DNA from: Gilliamella apicola
GTDB taxonomy: Bacteria; Pseudomonadota; Gammaproteobacteria; Enterobacterales; Orbaceae
DNA: 64,000 bases
Direction of reading: 5' to 3'
NCBI RefSeq assembly: GCF_000599985.1
Contig: NZ_CP007445.1
Location: forward strand, 2,356,001-2,420,000
The notes under the pieces are model-generated. The model was not told the DNA's origin, did not search any database, and saw only the letters and a program-made list of their open reading frames with translations. This document shows, one piece after another, positions 46,879 through 56,454 of the stretch. The position numbers were made by a program, and so were the translations under genes. The first letter of the stretch is position 1, and each line of letters opens with the position of its first letter.

Positions 46879-49512
46879 ATGAATACCAAAACAGCTGAAT
46901 TACAGCCCATTGCCAAATATCGTCTCGATTATAAAACTCCAGATTTTACCATTACAGACATTGATCTTGATTTTGATTTGGCGCCAGAAACAACCACTGT
47001 CACTGCTCGTAGCCGTGTTGTGCAAAAAAACCAGCAAGCAAACGATCTCATTTTAGATGGTGAGGACCTTAAGCTCATTTCGATCAACATTAATGAACAA
47101 CCTTGGCAAGATTATCAAATCACTGAAACAGGTCTAATCATTCAAAATGTTCCAAGCGAATTCACCCTTACCATTGTTAACGAAATTAAGCCAATTGATA
47201 ATACAGCGCTGGAAGGATTATACGTTTCAGGTGAAGCACTATGCACTCAATGCGAAGCAGAAGGATTTAGACATATCACCTATTATCTTGATCGTCCTGA
47301 TGTTCTTGCTCGCTTTTCAACTCGAATCACTGCCAATAAACAACATTATCCTTATCTACTTTCTAATGGTAACCGTATTGCACAAGGTGAACTTGCTGAC
47401 GGTCGTCATTGGGTTCAATGGCAAGACCCTTTCCCTAAACCAGCCTATCTATTTGCATTAGTTGCAGGTGATTTTGACATATTGAGAGATCAATTTATTA
47501 CTCAATCTAATCGTAAGGTTGATTTAGAAATTTATGTAGATAAAGGTAATTTAGACCGTTCACATTGGGCTATGACGAGCTTAAAGAATTCAATGCGCTG
47601 GGATGAAACACGCTTTGGTTTAGAATACGATTTAGATATTTTCATGATCGTTGCGGTTGATTTTTTCAATATGGGCGCAATGGAAAATAAAGGTTTGAAT
47701 ATCTTTAACTCCAAATATGTATTAGCTAAACCAGAAACAGCAACCGATACCGACTATTTGGGGATTGAAGGTGTAATTGGTCACGAATATTTTCACAATT
47801 GGACAGGCGATCGGGTTACTTGTCGAGATTGGTTCCAACTTAGCTTAAAAGAAGGATTAACGGTGTTTCGAGATCAAGAATTCAGTTCAGACATGGGTTC
47901 AAGAGCCGTTAAACGTATTGATGACGTTAAATTAATGCGCACTGTACAGTTTGCCGAAGATGCTAGTCCGATGTCACACCCTATTCGCCCTGACCAAGTT
48001 ATTGAAATGAATAATTTTTACACGGTAACCGTGTATGAGAAAGGTGCAGAAGTGATTCGTATGATGCATACTCTATTAGGCGAAGACAAATTCCAAGCGG
48101 GTATGAAGCTCTATTTTGAACGTCATGACGGTAGCGCAGCAACATGTGATGATTTTGTAGCAGCAATGCAAGATGCATCAGGAATCGATTTAACTCAATT
48201 CAAATTATGGTATAGCCAATCAGGAACACCTGAATTAACTGTTACTGATAGTTATGACTCCAAAAATCAGCAATATACTTTAACAGTCGAGCAACATACT
48301 CCTGCAACTCAAGATCAAGCGAAAAAACAAGCACTGCATATTCCGCTAGATATTGAATTATATCAACATAATGGTCAAGTAATTACACTACAATATCAAG
48401 GTAAACCTATTCACCATGTTTTAAATTTAACTCAGTCTAAACAGCAATTTATTTTTGAACATGTTAATGAAAAACCCATTATTTCACTATTACGGGATTT
48501 TTCAGCACCGGTTAAATTAACTTATGATTATCAAGATGATGATCTTATTTTTTTGATGCAACATGCGACTAATGCTTTTAGTCGTTATGATGCCGCACAA
48601 ATGTTGTTGGCAAAATATGTACGTTTAAATGTAGAAAATTTACAAGAAAACCGTGAATTAACACTGCCAGAATCAGTATTAGATGCCTTTAGAGCAGTAT
48701 TATTATCAGAAACGGCAGATCCAGCTTTAATTGCACAAATTTTGACTTTACCGTCTGAAAACGAATTAGCCAATTTATTTAAGGTCATCGATCCAACAGC
48801 CATTTATCAAGTTCGTCAGTTTTTACTAAGTCGTTTTGCCAATGGACTGAACGACGAATTAAATGCTGTTTATTTTAATAATAAAGTCGCTGACTATCAT
48901 ATTGAACATAAAGATATTGCTAAGCGATCACTTAAAAACTGCTGTTTAACTTTATTAGCCTATGCGGATAATAAATCCCATGCCAACACATTAGTAAGTC
49001 AGCAATACTATCACGCTAATAACATGACGGATTGCTTAGCTGCTCTAACTACAGCAGTTAAAGCGCAACTTGATTGTTACAATGAATTGTTAACTGATTT
49101 TGATAATAAATGGCATCAAGATGGCTTGGTAATGGACAAATGGCTATCCCTTAATGCAACAAGTCCAGATACCCATGTGCTATCAACTGTGAAGAAATTA
49201 TTAACTCACCGTTCATTCTCAATGAGTAATCCAAATCGCATTCGTGCATTAATTGGAGCTTTTGTAAATAATAACCCTGTTGCTTTTCATGCTGAAGATG
49301 GAAGTGGTTATCATTTCTTAGTTGAAATCTTGACTGAGTTGAACCAGAAAAATCCACAAGTTGCTGCTAGATTAATCGATCCACTAATTCGGTTGAAACG
49401 TTATGGCGAAAAACGTCAACAACTGATGCGAACAGCGCTTGAACGATTACTAAAACTTGATAATCTCTCTAAAGATTTATATGAAAAAATTAGTAAAGCC
49501 TTAGTGGCATAA
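46879..49512 (+). CDS. pepN: Aminopeptidase N
   Basis: This M1 zinc aminopeptidase carries out cytosolic peptide turnover. The 877 residues fit the family. Visible features are the exopeptidase motif VDFFNMGAMENKGLN near 256-270, the zinc site HEYFHNWTGDRVTCRDWFQLSLKEGL near 297-322 (HExxH with the distal Glu), and the catalytic Tyr in NNFYTVTVYEKGAEVIRMM near 382. An unusually long hairpin follows the stop codon. Confidence 0.97.
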   Translation: MNTKTAELQPIAKYRLDYKTPDFTITDIDLDFDLAPETTTVTARSRVVQKNQQANDLILDGEDLKLISININEQPWQDYQITETGLIIQNVPSEFTLTIVNEIKPIDNTALEGLYVSGEALCTQCEAEGFRHITYYLDRPDVLARFSTRITANKQHYPYLLSNGNRIAQGELADGRHWVQWQDPFPKPAYLFALVAGDFDILRDQFITQSNRKVDLEIYVDKGNLDRSHWAMTSLKNSMRWDETRFGLEYDLDIFMIVAVDFFNMGAMENKGLNIFNSKYVLAKPETATDTDYLGIEGVIGHEYFHNWTGDRVTCRDWFQLSLKEGLTVFRDQEFSSDMGSRAVKRIDDVKLMRTVQFAEDASPMSHPIRPDQVIEMNNFYTVTVYEKGAEVIRMMHTLLGEDKFQAGMKLYFERHDGSAATCDDFVAAMQDASGIDLTQFKLWYSQSGTPELTVTDSYDSKNQQYTLTVEQHTPATQDQAKKQALHIPLDIELYQHNGQVITLQYQGKPIHHVLNLTQSKQQFIFEHVNEKPIISLLRDFSAPVKLTYDYQDDDLIFLMQHATNAFSRYDAAQMLLAKYVRLNVENLQENRELTLPESVLDAFRAVLLSETADPALIAQILTLPSENELANLFKVIDPTAIYQVRQFLLSRFANGLNDELNAVYFNNKVADYHIEHKDIAKRSLKNCCLTLLAYADNKSHANTLVSQQYYHANNMTDCLAALTTAVKAQLDCYNELLTDFDNKWHQDGLVMDKWLSLNATSPDTHVLSTVKKLLTHRSFSMSNPNRIRALIGAFVNNNPVAFHAEDGSGYHFLVEILTELNQKNPQVAARLIDPLIRLKRYGEKRQQLMRTALERLLKLDNLSKDLYEKISKALVA

Positions 49513-49521
49513 TTAATAAAA

Positions 49522-49556
49522 CATATCATCCGACATAATTATAGTTGGATGATATG
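49522..49556. terminator. Long hairpin after pepN
   Basis: CATATCATCCGAC (49522-49534) pairs with GTTGGATGATATG (49544-49556), 13 bp with one G-U, around a 9-nt loop and ten bases past the pepN stop. The following ACTTTATTATTTG is a poor T-tract, so it may be a transcript stabiliser as much as a terminator. Confidence 0.55.
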
Positions 49557-49578
49557 ACTTTATTATTTGATGTTTTTT

Positions 49579-49614
49579 ACTAAAACGTATAGTTAACCTC
49601 AAACTTTTTGACAT
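49579..49614 (+). promoter_or_regulatory. Dispersed CTGAAAC double motif, copy f (upstream of the rhodanese gene)
   Basis: CTAAAAC at 49580 and CTCAAAC at 49598 are 18 bp apart. GTAT and TTA in the linker are kept, and the second heptamer runs into TTTTTGACA, where TTGACA is a perfect -35 box. AATAATATAAC follows at roughly -10 spacing. This copy most clearly looks like a promoter with an upstream repeat. The rhodanese ATG is 37 bp beyond. Confidence 0.55.
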
Positions 49615-49650
49615 TTTTACCTTTTAAAAAAATAATATAACGGACTTTAA

Positions 49651-49986
49651 ATGACAATTACCATAAAAGAAATAACACCTGCTGAGCTAGCACAAAAAAT
49701 AGAGGCATCTGAAAAGTTATTCTTACTTGATGTCCGTGAACCTAATGAAGTTGCCATTTGTAGTATTAATGGATCAACACATATACCAATGAATCTCATT
49801 CCATTATATTTAGATGAAATTCCTGATGAAATTGATATCGTTATTTACTGCCACCGCGGTGTTAGAAGCTTAAATGTGGCTAACTATTTAGCCGAAAATG
49901 GCTTTGATACCGAGTATTTATATAACCTTACAGGTGGGATCGACGCTTGGGCACTCGCTATTGATGAACAGATGACAAGGTATTAA
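49651..49986 (+). CDS. Single-domain rhodanese-like sulfurtransferase
   Basis: The 111-residue cytosolic protein has LLDVREPNEVAICSING near 25-41, the active-site loop YCHRGVRSL near 70 with the persulfide Cys, and YNLTGGIDAWA near 91. Such proteins carry sulfane sulfur; the acceptor is not evident. The upstream region holds dispersed motif copy f, and a terminator shared with metQ follows. Confidence 0.9.
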   Translation: MTITIKEITPAELAQKIEASEKLFLLDVREPNEVAICSINGSTHIPMNLIPLYLDEIPDEIDIVIYCHRGVRSLNVANYLAENGFDTEYLYNLTGGIDAWALAIDEQMTRY

Positions 49987-50012
49987 AAAGCCCTGACTAA
50001 ACGGGCTTTATA
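49985..50012. terminator. Bidirectional terminator between the rhodanese gene and metQ
   Basis: AAAGCCC (49987-49993) pairs with GGGCTTT (50003-50009). The minus strand continues TTTTTAAT, a good T-tract for metQ, whose stop is 38 bp away; the plus strand continues TATAAT. Confidence 0.75.
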
Positions 50013-50046
50013 ATATTATATACTTTATATTAATGGGTATTTTGTT

Positions 50047-50895
50047 TTATTCCTTAGGCATTACCCAATAACCATTTTGATTATGCTCTTTCATATAATC
50101 TTTAAACTGTTGGGATTGATAAATACGTTTAACATCTTGAGCCCACTGACTGTTTTCATTACCACCGTTCACAACAACCATAATTTCTAAATCAGGAATA
50201 ATAGTTTCTGAAAGTAACGCTTTATTTGAGTCAATGTTAGCTGAATAAACGATACTTCCTGGTATCACAGCAAAATCAACTTCGTTCATGACACGAGGTA
50301 TATTAGCAGAATCCATTTCAACAATTTCAATGTCCGCAATATTTTGAGCGATATCATTTTTACTAACGATGATTGGATTAGCATTTTCCTTCAATTTTAT
50401 CCAACCTGCTTTTTCGAGTAAGTTATAAGAACGTGCTGCATTTGACGCATCTTGTGGAATGGCGACTTTAGCCCCCGCAAAAACTTGCTGCAATGAGGTA
50501 TATTTATTCGAAAATATGGCTGCCGGTACAGACGGCACATGAACCACTGGCTTTAAATTAGCTTTGCGCTGACTATTAAAAACATCCATATAAGCAGTAT
50601 GCTGAGCGACCGTTAAATCAATACTACCTTCGCTTAAAGCAACATCCGATTCAAGCAAATGTGGAAAATTGACCAACTTAACCTTGTAACCTTCTGATTC
50701 TAATATTGGCTTAACAGCATCTTTAAAAAGATCATTATAAGGACCTGGTGATACCCCCATACTAATCTCTTTTTTGGTTTGATTATTAGCTTGCTTGGAT
50801 GAATCGTTACAAGCATTTATAAAAAATGCAGAACATACGATGAATGCTAATGATAGGTATTTAAATAATTTTTGTCTTATAAAACATATTTTCAT
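50047..50895 (-). CDS. metQ: MetQ/NlpA-family substrate-binding lipoprotein
   Basis: This 282-residue periplasmic lipoprotein would feed the MetNI importer. The signal peptide ends in the lipobox FFINAC, and acylation is expected at the Cys near residue 29. The mature part shows ISMGVSPGPYNDLF near 44, SEGSIDLTVAQHTAYMDVFN near 77, PSVPAAIFSNKYTSL near 103, IPQDASNAARSYNLLEKAGWI near 127 and FAVIPGSIVYSAN near 212. It is divergent from, not in line with, metNI. Specificity could be methionine or another amino-acid derivative. Confidence 0.88.
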   Translation of the reverse strand: MKICFIRQKLFKYLSLAFIVCSAFFINACNDSSKQANNQTKKEISMGVSPGPYNDLFKDAVKPILESEGYKVKLVNFPHLLESDVALSEGSIDLTVAQHTAYMDVFNSQRKANLKPVVHVPSVPAAIFSNKYTSLQQVFAGAKVAIPQDASNAARSYNLLEKAGWIKLKENANPIIVSKNDIAQNIADIEIVEMDSANIPRVMNEVDFAVIPGSIVYSANIDSNKALLSETIIPDLEIMVVVNGGNENSQWAQDVKRIYQSQQFKDYMKEHNQNGYWVMPKE

Positions 50896-50957
50896 GTGTG
50901 CTACCCTTTGTAAGCTATAAAAATTAAATACACTCTAACATAGAAAAAATAGTTCAT

Positions 50958-50996
50958 TTATTCCAAGTAATTCTATCTTATAACTTTTTGGAATAA
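50958..50996. promoter_or_regulatory. Inverted repeat in the metQ/amidohydrolase divergent promoter region
   Basis: TTATTCCAA (50958-50966) and TTGGAATAA (50988-50996) are perfect 9-bp inverted repeats separated by 21 bp, between two divergently transcribed genes. This is a good candidate operator for a dimeric regulator acting on both. It is not the MetJ box (AGACGTCT). The regulator is unknown. Confidence 0.45.
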
Positions 50997-51079
50997 GATA
51001 TAAAAAACGATTATTAGAGAGATAAATACGCCTATGTTACCGTTAATACTATCAATCATTATTAATCGTTGGATATATT

Positions 51080-52222
51080 ATGAGTCAAACTATCGCCGAT
51101 ACTATTCATAAACTTTTTGTTGAGTTACACCAAAATCCTGAACTTTCTAATCAGGAATTTGAAACAACAAAGCGATTAAAATCTTATTTACAAAAAGCTA
51201 ACATACGTATTTTGGAATTAGGCGCTAAAACAGGTGTGATAGCAGAAATAGGCTCAGGTTCACCAGTGCTAGCACTACGTGCTGATATTGATGCATTGCC
51301 TATTCAAGAACAAACCACTTGTGACTACCGTTCAAAAAATCCAGATGTGATGCACGCCTGTGGGCACGATGTACATGCATCTATTTTAATGGGAGCGGCT
51401 TACTTACTAAAAGCACATGAAAAAGATTTAAAAGGAACAATTCGATTACTGTTTCAGCCTGCTGAAGAAAACTTTAGTGGTGCATTACACTTTATTGAAA
51501 TTGGTGCATTAAAAGGCGTTGATGCAATATTAGGGCAACATAATAATCCCAATTTAACCATAAATCAGATGGCATCATGTGCTGGGCCGTTTTCTGCTAA
51601 TGTTGATCGTATCGAAATTACTGTTAAAGGTGTGGGTGCACATGCAGCAAGACCAGAAACGGGCATTGATCCTATCGTTGTTGGCGCTCAAATAGTTAAC
51701 GCAGTTCAAACAATATCCAGTCGAGGTGTAAGTGGATTAGATGCGGTTATAGTCAGTATTACCAAATTTCAAGGAGGAAATACTTGGAATGTTATTCCCG
51801 AAACGGTAGAAATGGAGGGAACGGTTAGAACGCTCACTCCAGATATTAGAGCTAAAGTTAAAAAGCTGCTAAAAAATATTACGGAAAATATTGCTTCTGC
51901 CTTAGGCGCGCAAGCTGAGCTACGCTGGTTTGATGGTCCACCATCCATTATTAATGATGCTAAATGGGTTGAATTTGCCAAACAAGTTGCTAAACATGCA
52001 AATTATGAAATCGTCGACTTTAAACCTCAACTTGGTGGCGAAGATTTTGCTCATTACTTACACCATGTTCCTGGCGCCTTTATTAACCTTGGTTCACAAA
52101 GCCCTTACGCAGTACATCATCCTAAATTTCAGCTTAATCGAGATATGATAATGCCTGCGGTTAAATATTTATCTGAACTTGCCAAGCAAGCACTAATCCA
52201 ATTAGCACAAGATAAAAAGTAG
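51080..52222 (+). CDS. M20-family amidohydrolase, linked to a MetNI-type importer
   Basis: This 380-residue cytosolic metallo-amidohydrolase has metal motifs HACGHDVHAS near 94, QPAEENFSGA near 128, GQHNNP near 153 and GGEDFAHYL near 325, and the dimerisation-domain segment GAHAARPETGIDP near 190. It is first in a probable operon with metN and metI (10-bp gap) and divergent from metQ. This suggests import of an N-acylated amino acid (possibly a sulfur amino-acid conjugate) followed by intracellular deacylation. The paralog at 19887 is paired with an MFS transporter instead. Confidence 0.88.
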   Translation: MSQTIADTIHKLFVELHQNPELSNQEFETTKRLKSYLQKANIRILELGAKTGVIAEIGSGSPVLALRADIDALPIQEQTTCDYRSKNPDVMHACGHDVHASILMGAAYLLKAHEKDLKGTIRLLFQPAEENFSGALHFIEIGALKGVDAILGQHNNPNLTINQMASCAGPFSANVDRIEITVKGVGAHAARPETGIDPIVVGAQIVNAVQTISSRGVSGLDAVIVSITKFQGGNTWNVIPETVEMEGTVRTLTPDIRAKVKKLLKNITENIASALGAQAELRWFDGPPSIINDAKWVEFAKQVAKHANYEIVDFKPQLGGEDFAHYLHHVPGAFINLGSQSPYAVHHPKFQLNRDMIMPAVKYLSELAKQALIQLAQDKK

Positions 52223-52232
52223 GCGGTAACTC

Positions 52233-53276
52233 ATGATTAAATTTGAAAATGTATCAAAACAATACGAGCGCAATGGCATTACTACCCAAGCATTAAATAA
52301 TATTAATCTAACTATAGCGAAAGGTGATATTTATGGCATTATCGGTTACAGCGGTGCAGGAAAAAGCACACTTGTTCGTTTAATTAACTTTCTTGAAAGA
52401 CCCACTGAAGGTAGTGTCAGGATTCACAATCAATTACTTAATCAACTATCTAGTCAAGAGTTACGCCAAGTTCGTCGAAAAATCGGCATGATCTTCCAGC
52501 ATTTTAATTTACTTGAATCAAAAACCGTATTTGAAAATGTTGCCATTCCATTAGTCCTAATCAAAAAAGATAAACAAACGATTAAACAAAAAGTATATGA
52601 ACTATTGGAATTTGTGGGATTAAGTGATAAAGCTAATAGCTATCCTAAAGAGCTGTCGGGAGGGCAAAAACAGCGCATAGGTATTGCGCGAGCTTTAGCT
52701 AACAATCCAGATATATTGTTGTGTGACGAAGCTACATCAGCACTTGATCCACAAACGACTCAATCCATTTTAGATTTAATAAAGCAAATCAATGAAAAAT
52801 ATAAAATAACCGTAGTATTAATCACTCATGAAATGAGTGTTATTGAACGAATTTGTCATAAAGTTGCCGTTATGGAAAAAGGTAACATCATCGAGCATGG
52901 TAATGTGCTTGATGTATTTGGTCACCCGAGACATCATACGACACAAAATTTTGTCAGCTCTGTGATAAACGATCAAATTCCAAGTGGTGTAGTTGAAAAT
53001 TTATTAAAAATTGAAGGAAACAAAAATAATATCAAATTATTTAAATTGGAGTTTTTAGGACGTTCAGCCTCTGAGCCAGTCATTAATTCACTCATTTTAC
53101 AACAAATAGTTATCGTGAATATTTTATTTGCCCATATGTCAGAAATCGAAAAAACGGTTTTAGGCAGTATGTTTGTTCAATTAAAAGGAGAAGATAACAA
53201 CATTGACAAAGCGGTACACTATTTACGTGAACGTGGTGTGCAAGTTACCGAAATAAAACAATGGGAGATTAATTAA
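52233..53276 (+). CDS. metN: MetN-like ABC transporter ATPase with NIL domain
   Basis: The 347-residue ATPase has Walker A GYSGAGKST near 38, a Q-loop in IGMIFQHFNLL, signature LSGGQKQRIGIARAL near 140, and Walker B LLCDEAT. A C-terminal NIL regulatory domain (about 265-347) is typical of MetN, in which it senses methionine. It ends one base before metI begins. With metQ and metI it forms a methionine-type importer, though the neighbouring amidohydrolase leaves the substrate open. Confidence 0.93.
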   Translation: MIKFENVSKQYERNGITTQALNNINLTIAKGDIYGIIGYSGAGKSTLVRLINFLERPTEGSVRIHNQLLNQLSSQELRQVRRKIGMIFQHFNLLESKTVFENVAIPLVLIKKDKQTIKQKVYELLEFVGLSDKANSYPKELSGGQKQRIGIARALANNPDILLCDEATSALDPQTTQSILDLIKQINEKYKITVVLITHEMSVIERICHKVAVMEKGNIIEHGNVLDVFGHPRHHTTQNFVSSVINDQIPSGVVENLLKIEGNKNNIKLFKLEFLGRSASEPVINSLILQQIVIVNILFAHMSEIEKTVLGSMFVQLKGEDNNIDKAVHYLRERGVQVTEIKQWEIN

Positions 53277-53975
53277 ATGCAAATAATAAATAATATACTT
53301 AGTTATTTAAGCACAACATTTGCTACTACAGTCACCTCTGATCAGTTTATACAAGCATCTTACGAAACCTTGATTATGGTCGTCTTTTCATTAATATTGG
53401 GCTCATTGATTGGTATTCCACTTGGTATCTGTTTAGTAACCACTCGTCCTTCTGGTCTACTTGAAAATAAACGGGTCTATCGCATCATCAATCCAATCAT
53501 TAATCTAGTACGTTCATTGCCATTTATTATTCTACTTGTGGCAATTTTGCCTTTAACAAAGTTTATTGTCGGCAGTTCAATTGGTACTACAGCAGCAATT
53601 GTTCCACTCACTTTTTATGTGGCTCCTTACATAGCTCGATTAGTGGAAAACTCGTTATTAGATGTAAAAAGTGGTATCATTGAAGCTGCTGAAGCTATGG
53701 GCGCAACACCAATCCAAATAATTTGGCACTTTATGTTACCAGAAGCTTTTAGCTCATTACTTTTAACGCTTACAACTGCCACAATTGGCTTAATTGGAGC
53801 TACCGCAATGGCAGGTGCTATTGGTGCTGGCGGTATCGGCGATTTAGCAGTTTCATACGGTTATCAACGTTTTGACACGACGGTAACTTACATCTGTGTG
53901 TTTATTTTAGTTATTGTCATTCAATTTGTACAAAGTACGGGTAACTACTTAGCCCGCAAGGCACGGCATGAATAG
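53277..53975 (+). CDS. metI: MetI-like ABC transporter permease
   Basis: The 232-residue inner-membrane permease has about five to six helices. The EAA loop interacting with the ATPase is visible as GIIEAAEAMGATPIQIIWHFMLPEA near 140-164, and RSLPFIILLVAILPLTKFIVGSSIG near 80 is typical of MetI. It directly follows metN with no spacer. No terminator is obvious after it. Confidence 0.93.
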   Translation: MQIINNILSYLSTTFATTVTSDQFIQASYETLIMVVFSLILGSLIGIPLGICLVTTRPSGLLENKRVYRIINPIINLVRSLPFIILLVAILPLTKFIVGSSIGTTAAIVPLTFYVAPYIARLVENSLLDVKSGIIEAAEAMGATPIQIIWHFMLPEAFSSLLLTLTTATIGLIGATAMAGAIGAGGIGDLAVSYGYQRFDTTVTYICVFILVIVIQFVQSTGNYLARKARHE

Positions 53976-54082
53976 CTTAATTAAATGATAATATATAGAG
54001 TAAATTACACTTTTTTATTACATAAGTCCTTTTACAAAGGTCCAAATACTATTTTATTGCATATTAATAAAAAGTAATGAAT

Positions 54083-54117
54083 GTTAAAAAGTTTCAGGTT
54101 AACTATACGTTCGAGTT
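54083..54117 (-). promoter_or_regulatory. Dispersed CTGAAAC double motif, copy d (between metI and mlaF)
   Basis: Read on the minus strand, CTCGAAC (plus-strand 54110-54116) is followed 18 bp later by CTGAAAC (plus-strand 54092-54098), with GTAT and TTA in the linker, then TTTTTAACA. It points away from mlaF, toward the metI 3' end. This is the one copy that does not face a downstream gene start. Confidence 0.5.
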
Positions 54118-54258
54118 TAAAACAGACTAATAAACTCGTTATAACATGTTTAAATTAGTAAGAACAGACTCACTGATAATAGGTTTAATAGATTTCATTA
54201 TTTATAAATATCAAGTAAAATAGGCGAAATTTTAATTCTGGTAGTGTAGGAAATCATT

Positions 54259-55074
54259 GTGACTGACGCATTACAGCCCAATTTGGTCGAAATACATGAT
54301 ATGTCTTTCTATCGTGGAACACGACCTATTTATAAAAATATGAGTTTGACCGTTCAAAAAGGTAAAATAACTGCTATTATGGGACCTTCTGGAATTGGTA
54401 AAACTACACTATTAAGACTGATTGGTGGACAATTAAAACCACAAACAGGATTCATTTTATTTGATGGTGAAGACATACCAAGCATGTCTCGCTCAAGACT
54501 ATATGAAGTACGCAAGCGCATGAGCATGCTATTCCAATCTGGCGCGTTATTTACTGACCTATCTGTATTTGATAATGTCGCTTATCCTCTGCGTGAACAT
54601 CTTAAATTACCTGAACCAATATTACATAACTTGGTATTGATGAAGTTACAATCCGTAGGACTTCGCGGTGCAGCAAATATGATGCCATCAGAATTATCTG
54701 GTGGGATGGCTAGGCGAGCAGCATTAGCAAGAGCAATTGCGCTTGATCCTGATTTGATCATGTTTGATGAACCTTTTGCTGGGCAAGACCCAATTTCAAT
54801 GGGTGTAATCGTTAAACTTATTTCTGAGATAAATCAATCGTTAGGATTAACATGTATCGTAGTCAGTCATGATGTAAGCGAAGTGTTGAGTATTGCCGAT
54901 TACGCCTACATTGTAGCAGAACAACATATTATTGCAGGTGGTACTTCAGAACAACTACGTGACAATGATGATTTACGAGTCAAACAATTCCTGGAAGGAC
55001 TTGCAGATGGGCCAGTACCTTTTCATTATCCTGCGAATGATTACAAATTGGACCTAAGCAGAGGTATAAAATAA
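54259..55074 (+). CDS. mlaF: Phospholipid transport ATPase MlaF
   Basis: This ATPase drives the MlaFEDB complex that keeps outer-membrane lipid asymmetry. The 271 residues show Walker [10 protein letters not shown] near 45, the distinctive Mla signature [15 protein letters not shown] near 150 and Walker [16 protein letters not shown] near 171. The start is GTG at 54259. The start of mlaE overlaps its stop by one base. Confidence 0.95.
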   Translation: MTDALQPNLVEIHDMSFYRGTRPIYKNMSLTVQKGKITAIMGPSGIGKTTLLRLIGGQLKPQTGFILFDGEDIPSMSRSRLYEVRKRMSMLFQSGALFTDLSVFDNVAYPLREHLKLPEPILHNLVLMKLQSVGLRGAANMMPSELSGGMARRAALARAIALDPDLIMFDEPFAGQDPISMGVIVKLISEINQSLGLTCIVVSHDVSEVLSIADYAYIVAEQHIIAGGTSEQLRDNDDLRVKQFLEGLADGPVPFHYPANDYKLDLSRGIK

Positions 55075-55853
55075 TGTCGAATTTACTCGCTAAAATGGGA
55101 CAATGGTTTATAAATGTGATCGCCATGATAGGGCGCTCAGGAATAATGCTATTTGGCGCATTAATTGGTCAACCACAATTTAAAAAACAATTCCCATTAC
55201 TAGTCAAACAATTCTATTTTGTTGGTGTACAATCACTATCCATTATTATCGTATCAGGTCTGTTTATTGGCATGGTACTAGCGCTACAAGGCTACTTTAT
55301 TTTAACAACATTTGGTGCTGAAGCTAGTTTAGGTATGTTAGTTGCACTTGCATTGTTACGAGAGCTAGGACCTGTTGTTGCAGGATTACTTTTTGCTGGT
55401 CGTGCAGGTTCTGCCTTAACGGCTGAAATCGGTCTTATGAAAGCTACCGAGCAACTATCAAGTATGGAAATGATGGCAGTTGATCCTTTACGCCGCATTA
55501 TAGCTCCACGGTTTTGGGCAGGATTTTTTAGCATGCCATTTTTAACAGCGATTTTTGTTGCGGTAGGAATCATAGGTGGCGTATTAGTTGGTGTAGATTG
55601 GAAAGGTATTGACGCAGGGTTCTTTTGGTCATCCATCCAAAGTAATGTCGATTGGTGGCATGATTTAGGTAACTGTTTTGTTAAAAGTTTTGCATTTGCT
55701 ATTGCCAGTACTTGGATTGCACTTTTTAATGGATACGATTGTGTACCAACATCAGAAGGAATTAGTCGGGCAACAACTAATACAGTTGTTTATTCATCAT
55801 TAGTTATTTTGGGGTTAGATTTTATTTTAACCGCATTAATGTTTAGTAATTGA
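55074..55853 (+). CDS. mlaE: Phospholipid transport permease MlaE
   Basis: This is the integral inner-membrane subunit of the Mla ABC complex. The 259 residues include [16 protein letters not shown] near 64, [43 protein letters not shown] near 95-137 in two conserved blocks, and [22 protein letters not shown] at the C-terminus. It lies between mlaF and mlaD. Confidence 0.95.
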   Translation: MSNLLAKMGQWFINVIAMIGRSGIMLFGALIGQPQFKKQFPLLVKQFYFVGVQSLSIIIVSGLFIGMVLALQGYFILTTFGAEASLGMLVALALLRELGPVVAGLLFAGRAGSALTAEIGLMKATEQLSSMEMMAVDPLRRIIAPRFWAGFFSMPFLTAIFVAVGIIGGVLVGVDWKGIDAGFFWSSIQSNVDWWHDLGNCFVKSFAFAIASTWIALFNGYDCVPTSEGISRATTNTVVYSSLVILGLDFILTALMFSN

Positions 55854-55864
55854 GGTCATTAAAC

Positions 55865-56452
55865 ATGAGTCGTAAAGTAGAAATTACAGTAGGATTATTT
55901 ATGGTGCTGGTTATTGTCTCAGTACTATTTTTATGCTTTAGAGTAACTGACCCAACATCTTTTGTTAGTCATAACTCTTATAGAGTTTATGCACAATTTG
56001 ATAACATTGGTGGTTTGAAAGTACGTTCACCAATTAAAATTGGTGGTGTTGTTATTGGTCGTGTCAGTGATATAAGCTTAAAAACCACGAACAATGAAGA
56101 TTATAAACCGTGGGTAACTATGGATTTAGACACTCAATATAATAAAATCCCAAAATTAAGTTCACTTTCAATTAAAACATCGGGTTTATTAGGTGAACAA
56201 TTTATTGATATCAACTTTGGATTAGATCAAAGCACAGAACATGATATTGATGCTTTAGATGCACCGACATCTTCATCAAATACGGATAGTCTTAATCAAG
56301 GAGATAATCATCCTTATCTTAAAGATGGTTCTATTATATATAACACAAAACCAGCAGTGGTTATTGAAGATTTAATTGGACAATTTTTATATAGTGCGGG
56401 TGGATCATCAGATAAAGACAAAAAACAAGATAGTAATGACAATAAGGAGTAA
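55865..56452 (+). CDS. mlaD: MCE-domain lipid-binding protein MlaD
   Basis: This single-pass periplasmic MCE protein forms the hexameric ring of the Mla complex. The 195 residues begin MSRKVEITVGLFMVL with the membrane helix; the MCE domain runs from about 34 (YRVYAQFDNIGGLKVRSPIKIGGVVIGRV) to about 112 (LLGEQFIDINFG). The start at 55865 has GAGG upstream; a TTG five codons earlier is less likely. A Ser/Asn/Asp-rich tail ends the protein. Confidence 0.94.
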   Translation: MSRKVEITVGLFMVLVIVSVLFLCFRVTDPTSFVSHNSYRVYAQFDNIGGLKVRSPIKIGGVVIGRVSDISLKTTNNEDYKPWVTMDLDTQYNKIPKLSSLSIKTSGLLGEQFIDINFGLDQSTEHDIDALDAPTSSSNTDSLNQGDNHPYLKDGSIIYNTKPAVVIEDLIGQFLYSAGGSSDKDKKQDSNDNKE

Positions 56453-56454
56453 CT

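Noticed and set aside
50958..50996. MetJ operator
   Set aside because: No AGACGTCT-like 8-bp boxes are present; the inverted repeat is of a different type.
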